Below, one piece after another: positions 37,501-47,046 of a DNA stretch of 64,000 bases. A program made the position numbers and the translations under genes. The notes under the pieces were generated by a model that was given only the letters and a program-made list of their open reading frames with translations, had not been told where the DNA came from and did no database searches. The DNA is from Ulva prolifera (taxonomy: Eukaryota; Chlorophyta; Ulvophyceae; Ulvales; Ulvaceae), in assembly GCA_023078555.1 (NCBI GenBank), contig CM041204.1:3006430-3070429 (forward strand), written 5' to 3'. The first letter of the stretch is position 1. Every line of letters starts with the position of its first letter.

Positions 37501-40500
37501 CTCCTTGTACGTTGCGAACAAGTTCTGGGCCTGAATCCCCTACAAACAGCATGCTACTAATGACAGGCACCGGATCACGCCAACATCATGAGTTCAACAG
37601 GCTTCCGACCAACATCATCACACCATGACGATGAAGGAACAACTCACGTCAATAATGCTGGCTGCAACCTCTGGTGAACAGTTGATATCTTTGAAAGTGG
37701 AATACTGTTTACTGATAATTAGCGGGTGGTCCTTGTATGCTCGTTGCAATGCATTCCAAAGTAGGCTGTCTGAATTACTGTCATCGACTTCAATTGTTGG
37801 ATGTGAGGCGATACTGACGTGTGGAATGGGGAGGGGACGCAGTGGGGAGGTGGTAATATCGCCCTGCATAGCCGATCTGCCTCGTTTCTCCACCACAGCC
37901 TCTGCGGATTGCTCAGTGACCTGAGCAACGATGTCATCGTCCTCGGTATCAGCTGAAATTTCTGGTTCCTGCTCCGTCTTCTGGGGAGATTCCATGACTA
38001 AAACGCCATCATGTTTTTGACGAAGAACCGTCACGGAAGCCATTTCCTGAATTTCTGATTTCTTGATGGCTGCTGCAAAGGATGATGCATCTTCAATCTT
38101 TTTACCACTCCCACGCAGAAGACCGTGAGTCAGCATCCCTTTTGGTTGAATTGTGCCTTGGTAAACATACTCCAAAGCCTCCCGAGGTCGAAATTGCGGC
38201 TTGGGCAGAGCTCGTAGCCGGCTACGAGAAGTCAGAAAACGTAATCTAGCAGTGACCTTACTGTATAAGGAATTCTTGCTCGCCCTACACATCGATTGAG
38301 TGAAGTCCCACGGGCATTTTGTATAGACACCATCAGATTAGAAATGCACACTGAGTGATGTTCGTAATGCAGTTATCCATTGACAAGCTTAAGGACCAGT
38401 ATTGGCGTACCACCAGCGCTGTCTCAACTGACCACGAACGCTGTTATTGCAATCTTCCGAAAGATAGAATATCACAGGGAGAGCATCGCCAGGGGCCTGC
38501 ACTGTTGCTTCAAGAGCAGACATTGCTTCAACCTACAAATCCAACAAATCACGGTTGCACCCCAATTTACATCACAAGCTACCAGCTCAATGGGTTGATT
38601 ACGCAGCATACTCGGAATGGCTTGATATCGCCTGCTCGAATAGCCGCTAGCAAGGCAGCATGTTCTTCCGAAATATTGCAATCAGTCTCGGACGGTTTCT
38701 TTATCTTGCTTGCAGCGAATTCCAGCTCCGCAGCTCGATATAAGGCTGTATAGCTAGCGGCCGATAGGAGCAGAAAATTTAACAAACACAGCGCATTGTC
38801 TTCAATGAAGGCACGGGCACAAACAAATGGATCGCCCCCCGTCATCAGTGGCAGAAAGGCATTGCAACAATGAAAGTAAACGCCGCCCCTGCTGTGCTTA
38901 AAGTCTCCTGCACGCACATACCATTAAGGCTTAAGGCTGGGCTACAATGCAAACATGCACATGCTGGTACACATTCACTCACACGCACTCATACTTAGCG
39001 TATGCAGACACACACGGACAATAATGCGATAAGATATCACACGACTGCGTGCAAATGTAGACACAGACACAGACAGGCACAGACACACGAGCATTCACCA
39101 GCAACAGTACGCAAGATTGCGAACCTGCCACATCATCAAAAACCGGAGTCTTGTTAGATCGCAGACTTGCGTCCTCGTCGATCCGAGTGTCCATACGGTC
39201 TAAGACCTCACAGTACATGCCAGCGATGTCTTCAGTGCTAGCCCCGTCCGGAAACATGAACCGCAAGTACTTGTCACAATCAAGGGCATGTTGCTTATAC
39301 TTGACTTCACCAGCCTGCCATTCAATCGCCTACATGACACAAATAAGTGCTCAGTCCATTACTGATGAATTTTGCAAGTACATGATGCCTAAACTACATT
39401 AGGATGACTGCGCACCGCTGTGTGAAGCTCTGTCACCCGTGCCAAGAAATCAGCGATCAATGCGTCTGACACCCACTCAGCGGGCATAGGCATGACATTG
39501 GCCAAAAGGTCGTCTAGGGCTTCCCTGCACAATACTCGACTGTCTACTGGTTGTACTGTGGCACCTTCTATTCCGTGATCCGTACTGGCCTTCGTGGAAT
39601 TGCGCGCAGACTTCGACACAGATGCCCGAGAGAGCATCTCTATCACAGTACATTGAGTGTTTACAACCGACGACCGCTCGTCTGAACCAAGCCCTGTTGG
39701 GGCTTCGTCTGGCATGGATGACGGTGTAATCGAGGGGAGGGGATCTTGCAAATGGCACGGTGAGGGGTCTCTCTGGCGGGCCCCAGCTGGTGAATCCTAC
39801 AAGTGCATATGCTGAAGTACAATGCCACGCCATGCCTTCACATGTAAGATCACAAAGTTGGAAAGAAAGCGTACCCGCCAGCTACGTGACTGTGCATAAT
39901 GCGCCAGCCACTCCCTAGCGCCACTGTCGAGCATGAGTTCCACATAGCTGTTACCACCACTGCCTTTCGTAGACTCGAGGTCAGCTAACTTGAAACAAAA
40001 CTGGAATATTTCGGCGTCCCTGATCTCATTTGGCACGAGCCTAGCTCGTGCAATGGCGGGCAACACAGCGTCTTGTAGCTGCCTCGCCGTCACAGGCTTG
40101 CGATTGATGTAATAACAAGCAGAAACGTTTTCGACAGCATCATCTAACTCTTGTTGCGCCGGTCTCGCGCGAGACACCATTGTCTGATGGACACAACACA
40201 GCCGACAAATGTAGTACTCTCGAACTTCTACCGATCAGGCGTCGAGAGTCACAAACATGTCATGTAACAACAGTGCAACAAATTATAGCTCATTTTCGTT
40301 GTGTTCCTCGGTCTGGAAGCAATGGCGGTTGATTGGGGATGATCTCGCATCGTTCCCGCGATATTGGGGAAAACGGCGACATTTCGCCGAAAAGGGCACT
40401 CTGCTTGGGGACTTTCCCCAAGACTGAGATCGTACACTACGAGTTCCCAATTAACATAGACCATAGTGGAAACCTTCCCCAATTTGGCTGTTTCGCAGCG

Positions 40501-41938
40501 GATTTTGCGCGCCCGGGGGGGGACCACCTTTTAGCGGGAGTGGATGACCCCCTTCCCACACGTAGCTAAGCTGTCGTCCCTTCGCTCCCTTGACCTCAAA
40601 GGGTGCATGCTGCATCAGCACAGTGTACTGACCCTGCCCGCAATTCTCGAAGCGCTGACGCAGCTGCAGACTCTGAGGCTGAGGCTTTCTGTGAGGATCG
40701 ACACCTCCTTCCTGAACCGCCAGCGAGACGGAAAACCACAGCCCCAGCACTGCCTCGCCAGTATGCTGACCGGCGCCACAGCCCTCACCTCCCTCTACAT
40801 CCATGTTGCTCAACGCATCATTCCAGGACAACGGAGCAGCTTCACGGCAGCGGCCCCTCTGCGCATGCCGCAGCTCATTAACCTGGCAGCTATCTTTGAG
40901 GACAATGCCAAAAGCTCCGCCTTTGCACTTAAGGCACCGAGCTTCCACGTAGATGTCAGCATGGCCACCTGCTTTTTCAGTAACCTCACTGCCCCCCTCA
41001 CAAGCCTCACGCTCGGCAAGGGGGGTCTGCTCGAACCGCGGCTTCGTGTAGATACGGCCGCAGGTGACTATCTGCAGCTCCTCCGCAGCCTGGCAGCCTT
41101 CACGCAGCTGCGCTGCCTCAGCGCTGTGCTCCCGACAAACCGGCACATAGACGCCAGCCGCTCCAGCGCAGCGGCCTCAGCCCTGGCCGGCCTGATCGCA
41201 GCTCTCCACCAGCCCCTCAGCCTCGCCATCTCTGCAGATCATCCTGTGTTGCACAGTATCTGCTGGGTGCTGACCACCACACTGACCCGGCTGCACTTGT
41301 GTCACGTGCACGCGATAAGACTATCGCAAGGGTTCTTGCAGGATTTGTGCCAGCTGAATCTGCAAGACCTCAGCCTCCACATCGTACAGGATACGACGCC
41401 AACCGCTTTCCCCTTGGCCGCCCTGAGCTCCCTCACGCAGCTGACAGCGCTGTATCTCCGCGGCAGGAATTTCTTCTGTCTCGACGCGGGCTGGCAGGCT
41501 CTTGCGGCCTTGACGTGCCTGCAGGAGCTGTGCCTCGGCGATCAGTTCCAGCCCGTTGAGGTGCCGGAGGCATGCCTTACTTCGCTGCATTCCCTAAGAG
41601 CCCTCACAGCTCTCACCGTCATGACACGAGACTGTGGCACCGACGTAGTGAAAGATGGCCTGGCCGCGCGGCCACTGCGGGCACTGCAGGAGCTGCAGCT
41701 GGCGCTGTATGATCCGTTCGACACCGTGGAAGATCTTGCCTGCTACGTGGCCACACTGCCCGCCCTCAGGCAGCTCACGCTGTTCCTCCGCTTCTCAGAT
41801 CACTACGATGACGACGATATAGGCGATAGTGATGACACGGACGCCGCAGACCCGGCCGAGGAGCGGCGTGCTGTTGCCAAGGACTGCATCACCCGTGCTG
41901 CTGCCGATTCGGGTGTCGAGCTGTTAGTTCAACACTGA
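31580..41938 (+). CDS. BTB-LRR family copy 7, interrupted by a transposon
   Basis: Exon 1 is 31580-31843. Exon 2 begins at 32012 after GTGCTGCAG and is open to 32518 (...SSLLPH), where the transposon starts. Coding resumes at 40562 (VAKLSSLRSLDLKGC) in the same frame and runs to TGA at 41938. Apart from the insert and its duplicated 8 bp, the two parts form one unbroken frame of about 715 residues, close to the 718 of copy 4. Features of the family are all present: LILFYDVIDS-like BTB core, LNRQRD insert, FTQLRCLSAVLP, LRALQELQLALYDPF, an acidic DDDDIGDSDDTD linker and SGVELLVQH. As it stands the gene is disrupted and a truncated product would end soon after residue 257. The absence of other damage suggests the insertion is young. 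Confidence 0.85.
32511..32518. repeat. Target-site duplication, left copy (TCCCACAC)
   Basis: Identical to 40554-40561. Sister copy 4 has a single TCCCACAC at the same codons. Confidence 0.9.
32519..32619 (+). repeat. Left terminal inverted repeat, 101 bp
   Basis: Begins AGGGGGTCATCCACTCCCG and ends CACTATGGTCTATGTT. It is identical to the reverse complement of 40453-40553 by eye, including an eight-C run. Confidence 0.92.
33494..34459 (-). CDS. Transposon ORF, likely C-terminal part of transposase
   Basis: An open frame of about 321 codons with no familiar domain name. Visible features: an N-terminal helical region, GDFTEPLFYVGQVRQLVA followed by VFLSVPCTDH and YPWAQVDRDTGDL, which looks like a small beta-rich module, and an acidic stretch GGDEDECG near the C-terminus. 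It lies 35 bases downstream of the preceding frame and could be joined to it by a very short intron or separated by a frameshift; I could not find a join that keeps frame. The first codon used here is GTG, so it probably does not have its own start. Confidence 0.5.
   Translation of the reverse strand: MTAFTPTGPMCPEPIYKYMQDAIARHRFVVAASKSNKSPLPTAQEMNQWQHLARVTKELAEFNLAINKMRDVVNSSGKGSISPIDAQNAKSLIARCATSRSKRGECVSTGQPGEYISVAHLLRMAANIHNKADFRNMLERFAKQRDHRKGTIKDMESYNQQQDLRTGSSILAVFKTGDFTEPLFYVGQVRQLVAAISTTAKKRQVFLSVPCTDHTALMVCYPWAQVDRDTGDLMTCEEPVEYYRVVTSRTVEASCASAQYESALTGREVEVGGDEDECGPQEQVNISGSSIIMRSVNVDWRQCVLTEPDVVLTAIETAYVL
34494..37539 (-). CDS. Transposase catalytic region (P-element/THAP9-like)
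   Basis: Open blocks run from an exon starting after GTAG at 37539 (GIQAQNLFATYKEAW), through 37252-35609, to 35645-34494. In the middle block are CxxC pairs near the start (CPC, MCPNC), a basic segment, CCDEVAVNQ (about residue 268 of the block) and, after VWIILDP...SFIAATVP, the pattern RMVSFFGADNAAPHAA (D at 406). The third block has GSQECESFFGEIRSSG. D, D and E in these contexts resemble the acidic residues of P-type RNase H-like transposases. The middle and third blocks overlap in different frames at about 35609-35645. The first and middle blocks also do not join in frame with a sensible intron near 37276-37300. Either small introns are missed or the copy is damaged. Confidence 0.55.
37648..40180 (-). 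CDS. Transposase 5' exons
   Basis: Five exons chain in frame on the minus strand. 40180-39875 starts with ATG (MVSRARPAQQELDD) and ends TGGCGG|GTACGC. 39796-39416 (DSPAGARQRDPSP...ELHTA) ends GCG|GTGCGC. 39329-39125 (AIEWQAGEVKYKQHALDCDK...FDDVAG) ends GCAG|GTTCGC. 38907-38612 (DFKHSRGGVYFHCCN...GDIKPFR) ends CGA|GTATGC. About 38274-37648 ends ATTGAC|GTGAGT. Phases agree at each junction I tested; the fifth acceptor (GCAAG|AATTCC) is the least certain. No named domain is visible. Such N-terminal regions usually bind DNA, but that is inference. Confidence 0.55.
40453..40553 (-). repeat. Right terminal inverted repeat, 101 bp
   Basis: Reverse complement of 32519-32619 without a visible mismatch. 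It ends ...GTGGATGACCCCCT immediately before the duplicated TCCCACAC. Confidence 0.92.
40554..40561. repeat. Target-site duplication, right copy (TCCCACAC)
   Basis: Second copy of the 8 bp duplication. The LRR frame resumes at 40562. Confidence 0.9.
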
Positions 41939-44640
41939 CGACGGCACAGCGTGTCTGTTGTGGCCAGGTGTACCTCACGCCCCCTCCTGCGGTGTGCCTC
42001 TGCGTGCCTCCTGCAGCCGGGCGCTGTACTGGTTCTGCCTGATAGTGTGTTCTACATTTCATATGTATTTGGTGCCAGAGGTGCTGCAGAAGAAGCCCTT
42101 TGCTGATGCTGTCTGCGGTCGCTGATGCCAGAGCTAGCCTAGCCGCCGCCATGTGTCTGCCTTGCACTAGGCTCCGGCTGCCGTGGAAGCAGCGCTTGCG
42201 GGCGTACATAGCGCGCGAAGGCAGCCCCTGTGCATCCCGCATCAGGCGGTGCAACACATTCTGCCCTGTGCTGCGGCAATGTCTAGGGGTCGCCCCATGG
42301 CCTTGTCCTTTGCATGAGCTGCATGCACGCCATCCTGTTTGCATGTGGCTGGAACACCTCTGGTGTGTCGTTGTGCTCAGGAACCTGTGCCTCTGCCGCC
42401 TGCACATGCTCCTCTCTGACGATGTGTCTGTCTGTCATAAAGCTCTAGCTGTCGTGGAAGCAGCGCATACGGGCGTACATAGCGCATGAAGGCAGCCCCT
42501 GTGCATCCCGCATCAGGCGGTGCAACACATTCTGCCCTGTGCTGCGGTTATCTCTTACCGCAGCCTCATGGCCCTGTCCTTTGCATGAGCTGCAAGCATG
42601 CCTTTCTCTTTGCATGTGGCAGGCACTGTCAGCACTTAGGCAGTGACAACTTCCAGCCAGCTGTGTGGACAGAGGCGCGCCCGTGCAGTCCGCCTTTAGT
42701 GGTCACCAGTGCTCAGCCTGGCTCCATGCATGCAGTGGCCGGTGCTTCGGTCCGGAAACCGCACTCCCGCACCACGCAGTCCTCTGCTGCACTGCTGCGT
42801 GCTGGCCTCTCTGAAGTCGTCGGCCCCTTCCCACTCTCAACTCATGCCGTCCTGAGGCAATGCGGCCGCAGCGATCAGGTAGCCGTCCCCTGAAGCGGCT
42901 GACGCTGCTCCTCCGCCACTCAGGGTGCAGTAACTATCGTTTGGTCGGTGCGCATCAATAAAACAGGCTGACACATCGGACCCAGACTCATATGCGTGTT
43001 GCCAAGCCCGCAAGTTTGAGCGCCTCTGCCGGAGGGAGCATCAAGATGGCGGTCGAGGATGACTTGGGCATTGAGCGACAATCGGGGCCACGCCCACTCT
43101 GGCGTACCTGCAACACCTCTGGTGTGTCTTTGTGCTCTGGAGCCTGTGCTGCTTCCGCCTGCGCATGCTTCTCTCTGATGAGAGTCCATCTGATGCCAGA
43201 GGCGCAGGCGCCAAGCGTCATGCATCACGCAGTGTCAGTTGTGAAAGCAGTGCTCACGTGGGGTGCGCTTGTTTTGAACATGGAGCACCGACGATCCCGC
43301 AATCGCCTCTGCGTATTTCGCAAATCCGGCCTGTGCAAGGCATGCTGCAGTATGCTGCGTGACTGCTTGCGGTCGCCACGTGGCTCCTTGCCTCATCTAC
43401 ATGCATGCCATGCTATCGTGTGGCCATCAGCCATCCGCCATCGACAGCTCGCGTGCATGCAGCAACGACCCGCGGCCCACCATCACTACAGAGGGCGGCC
43501 CTGACACAATCGGTGTCTACAAGTGCTCAGCCTTGTTCCATGCATGCAGTGACCGTCGAGGCGGGCGTCGGCCCAGGGCCGGCATTGGTGCATCGTTCAG
43601 TCCGCCACTGCGGTGCCGTGCGGTTCACTGGCTCCCACCCGTCCTCAGCACAAATATTAATCCCACCTAGGCCAGGCTGGCCTTCCCATAGCCATTCGCT
43701 GGGAGTACACCACCTGCTTTCCGCGGCACCACTGCAATCGCATCAGGGTGCATGTGAGAGAGAGTCGAGGCCACTAGCGGTGATTCATGAGATCCATGCT
43801 GGAGGCTCGCGCGCTATAGCGGTGGAGCATGGGGTCGCAACCATGTTAACCCTGACTTCATGATTGTGTCTACTGGGTGTGGGGCAAACAGGGTGCGTAG
43901 AGTAGGGGCAAACGGCTGCCTTTGGCCTCTGGCTCAGGTGGCTTGATCCCAAGCACCTGCAGCCCGGCGGCAATATTGCCTTTTAATTTTAATTAATGCA
44001 TCGTATCATTGGCCATCGGCACAAAATAAACCTGGGCCCAGGCGATTCCTTTTTGGGCCACACCGTGACGTTCGTCTGTAAGATGTTGAGAGATCTCAAT
44101 TTTCTTGAAAAAGAAATGTGCATTGTTGTAATAGCCTCGAGGTGCATGCGGCGTCTGGCATGGGCTGAGTGCCGCACTGTTGTCTCGGACCAAAAGTGCG
44201 ATGCCTGGCATGATGAGGCCAAATGCAACAGGCAATCGCTTTGCTCGATGTTCCGATCCTTCTGTCATACTCTTTGGTGAGGCGGTGGTGACTGATGGGA
44301 TGTGGCCTTTGCGACTCTGCAGACTGATGATATCAGCGACAGATACATAGAAGCATCATTTTGATCACCTGTCGGCGTGTCTGACTGGTGTGTTGTTACA
44401 GGGGGAATGGTCCTCTGCAGCGGCGGTAGAACATGAGCTGTAGGGCTGACGTTAGGCATGTGTAATGCAAACCAAATGCCCACTTCCCGGGTATGCACGC
44501 TCCATGCTACCTGCTCCCGAATGCATGCAGAACGTGCATCTCTGCAGTGCTGACACCTGCTCCGAATAATGTCGATGCGATATCGATGCACCCGGCGGTC
44601 ATGCCTAGGCTGTTCTTCCACACTTGATCATGAGGACCAC
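41939..44640. repeat. 3' flank of copy 7 and intergenic DNA
   Basis: 41939-43990 repeats the flank blocks found after copies 4 and 6, including CCCTGAAGCGGCTGACGCTGCTCCTC and the closing CCTGCAGCCCGGCGGCAA (43958 onward), also seen at 23612. Beyond 43990 the sequence is unrelated and shows no gene until the HSP70 piece. Confidence 0.55.
42170..42605. repeat. Local direct duplication, 271 bp offset
   Basis: A stretch of about 160 bases beginning GTGGAAGCAGCGC and including GGCAGCCCCTGTGCATCCCG and TTGCATGAGCTGCA occurs at about 42182-42340 and again at about 42453-42605. Confidence 0.8.
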
Positions 44641-44660
44641 GCTTCGCTGCAACGCCCTTG

Positions 44661-44762
44661 TATCCCCAAGGTCCAGAGCCTTCTACAAGAGTTCTTTGGT
44701 GGCAAGGAGCTCAACAAGAGTATCAACCCTGATGAAGCTGTTGCCTACGGTGCCGCCGTGCA
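44661..44762 (+). pseudogene. HSP70 exon fragment
   Basis: Thirty-four codons beginning [12 protein letters not shown] and ending [18 protein letters not shown] plus VQ match the segment of cytosolic HSP70 that closes the nucleotide-binding domain, nearly residue for residue with plant and animal proteins. The frame is followed by CAG|GTGTGT, a plausible donor. Upstream, the expected VGGSTR residues are absent in this frame and no acceptor AG precedes ATCCCC. No other HSP70 exon is found nearby. It is therefore an isolated exon piece, by capture or duplication, and not a working chaperone gene. Confidence 0.8.
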
Positions 44763-46209
44763 GGTGTGTCTCGCATGCCATATGATATCGCACCGTGTAT
44801 GCATGCAACAAGGTGTCGGTGGAGCTGTGCAGATCTCTAGTAGAGATGGGGGCTGGGGGCTGTATCTCGCAGCCCACGATGCACTTTGCCAAGCGGGGCG
44901 GCTGCATTGCACCGAGGGGGGCGTCACTCGAGTTCGTAGCCATGCCGGATGTGCGAAAACAAATCACAGGATCGGGGGCCCGTGTGAGGCATGGCTAGCG
45001 ACAAATACATGTGGTGGCGGCTGTGGCCTTTCGCGACTGACTCATCACGCAGCTTTACTTGCCCCTCAGAGTCGCTGCAAGTGGCGGTCAATGTACGTCA
45101 TGATGCAGCCTCCATCATATTGTAGACTTCTCACGTCGATGGACCCATAACCTGTGGCAATGTGAGCTCTGTTAGCTGTTATGATCACACACCATACAGT
45201 CCAGGCTCATGCACCACGTGTTACGCTCAGCACACTGATCTCTGCTGTAGTCAGTAGACAGACACACACACACACAAACAGCAAAGCATCCTCACCTGTC
45301 AATTGCCAGTCAAAGATGACCTGGAATTGACAGCTACGTCCTCTATTCTGTGCACTGGACAGCCGACCTACGGTCTACCTGCAGACTCACAGCCAAATGC
45401 ATGTGATCTGCTGCACTCGTGTTATCACATGTCATATGATATGTACAGCTACGACACACTTGCACCAGGGGAGCTCTGCTTCCCACAATCATCGAGGCCA
45501 TCCATGCTCTCCAGCACCGCCATCACGCTGCCTCTCCAGCACCGCCATATGGCGGTGCTGGAGATGCAGCGTGATATCACGCTGCATCTCCAGCACCGCC
45601 GCCATCACACTGCATCTCCAGCACCGCCATCGTCACGCTGCCAGCCGCCTCCGGCATCTCCTTCGCCTGCAGCACCGCCGGGCATCAGCTCCTGCTGCGG
45701 CAGTGTGAAACACAGCACCACCGGGCATCAGCTCCTGCTGCGGCCAGTGGGAAGTGTGTGCGGTGGCACGCGCCGCAGCCCCGCCGGCGGGGCTAGCTGC
45801 GGCCGCGTGCGCTCGGCGCAGCGGCATGGCACACCTTGTTTGAAACACCCGGCAGCAGCAGGTTCGCCAAAACATATGCATGTAGGCCTGCATGCAATGT
45901 GGCGCGGCCTGTCCGCTAGACTTGCGCAGAGCTACGAGTCACCAGTGGGATCCGGAGCTGAGGGGCGCATCTCCACTGTATGTGAGTCACACGTAGCGTA
46001 TGAGCAGGTACCGGTCTGGGGTTCATCATCAGAAGCTGCACTGCCGGGAGCCCCTGTCCTCCACGCATCCTGGCTGCAAGCGCAGGCGGCCCACTACAAG
46101 CCCAGGCGAGGCGAGAAACGGCGCGTACATGCCTTCCCAGCACCTCCATGGATGCTCCCCAGCCGCTTGGGCTCGGGGATGACTGTGTACACGTGTATCA
46201 CCGGCGAGC
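44763..46209. other. Intergenic with repeats, no recognised gene
   Basis: Contains short CA runs at about 45258-45275 and the palindromic minisatellite at 45508-45750. A long plus frame (45303-46781) exists but crosses the minisatellite and has no recognisable domain, so I do not call it. Confidence 0.5.
45508..45750. repeat. Palindromic minisatellite
   Basis: CTCCAGCACCGCCAT-type units repeat in both orientations. Two overlapping perfect palindromes are present: 45533-45564 (32 bp, centre CATATG) and 45551-45600 (50 bp, centre GATATC). Downstream, GGGCATCAGCTCCTGCTGCGG is directly repeated at about 45680 and 45723. Confidence 0.85.
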
Positions 46210-47046
46210 ATGCGCCACGCGCACACACATGCATGCTGGAACCCCCCAAAGGCAGACCAAGGGGAGAGGGGGGCACCCCCACCCGTTTCCGGGTGGCTGT
46301 CTGTAGCAAGTCCTGCAGTCGCACAGCACAGCACAGCCAAATCCACACCCAACCAGGCCTCGGTCTCTCCCGCTCTCTCCCATGGCGCCCTGGCACCCTC
46401 TTCCCTCACATACACGGCCGTCCTCGCATCCTCCTGTGCTGCCACAACGGCGACCGGCGCCGACGCCCCCGCTGGTGCGGCCGCCCCCCACACCGCGCAG
46501 GCGGTGCCGCGAGCGCCACAGCAGTCGGTCCAGGCACCAACTGCCCCGCCGCTGGCTGTGCCCCGGTCCCGCAGACCCGCACAGCGGGGCGACATCCTCG
46601 CGTTCTTCCCGGGCGCGCCGGTCATCGGCGACGTGTGCGCCACCCACCCGCTGGCTTCATCGGACGTCAGCACCGCGGCGCTCCACGACGGTGCCTCGGC
46701 AGAGGCCGCCGACCGGCGCAAACGCGAAAAGTACGGCCGGGCCGGCGCGGGCGCGTTCACGCTGGTCCCGCTGTCGCATGAGACGTACGGCCGTGTTGGC
46801 CCGGCCGCCTTTGCAATCCTCAACAGGCTTACTGATGTGGCTGCAGGGTCTGGCGCGGCCTCTCGGCGGCAATTCCTGGAAAACGCAATGCGCGATCTCT
46901 TGACGACGCTCTGTCGTGCAGTGGCGCGTCAGGTGCGCGCCACAGCTCCGCTGATGGCACGCCACGCGGGCAATTGCAAGGCAGTTTTGGCGGGACTCAC
47001 AGTTCCGTCTGATGACCTCTCGCCGCTTACAGGCCATCCGGCCTGA
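46210..47046 (+). mobile_element. Truncated retroelement C-terminal domain
   Basis: An open frame of 278 codons. Residues 1-120 are a low-complexity Ala/Pro/Ser stretch. From about 46570 it reads RGDILAFF...IGDVCATHP...KREKYGRAG...FTLVPLSHETYGRVG...AAFAILNRLTDVAA, then a helical tail with ENAMRDLLTTLCRAVARQ. It is the best preserved of three related fragments, the others being minus strand at 4221-4662 and 63130-63330. In algae and other protists this block usually sits at the end of non-LTR reverse transcriptases. No such domain lies upstream here, so I read it as a 5'-truncated insertion whose final ORF happens to stay open. Confidence 0.55.

Larger units (their letters stand above)
32519..40553 (-). 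mobile_element. 8.0 kb P-like DNA transposon
   Basis: Bounded by 101 bp perfect terminal inverted repeats and 8 bp direct duplications. The interior carries a minus-strand multi-exon gene (40180 down to 33494). Length, 8 bp duplications, and a transposase with DEVAV, GADNAA and ESFFGEIR motifs fit the P-element/THAP9 superfamily better than other groups I considered. hAT elements also make 8 bp duplications and some C-terminal residues (FPTLSKVMPTYLEI) recall them, so the superfamily is provisional. Both subterminal regions have repeated TTGGGGA and TTCGCCGAAA motifs, possible transposase binding sites. About 870 bases at the left end (32620-33493) contain no recognised coding sequence. Confidence 0.9.

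Noticed and set aside
32519-40553. hAT assignment of the transposon
   Set aside because: The 8 bp duplication and a YPxLSxxA-like segment (FPTLSKVMPTYLEI) fit, but the ends do not follow the usual hAT pattern and the DEVAV/GADNAA/ESFFGEIR series fits P-type better. Kept only as an alternative.
45303-46781. 492-codon plus-strand frame
   Set aside because: It runs through the palindromic minisatellite and low-complexity DNA and overlaps the retroelement tail in another frame; no domain seen.
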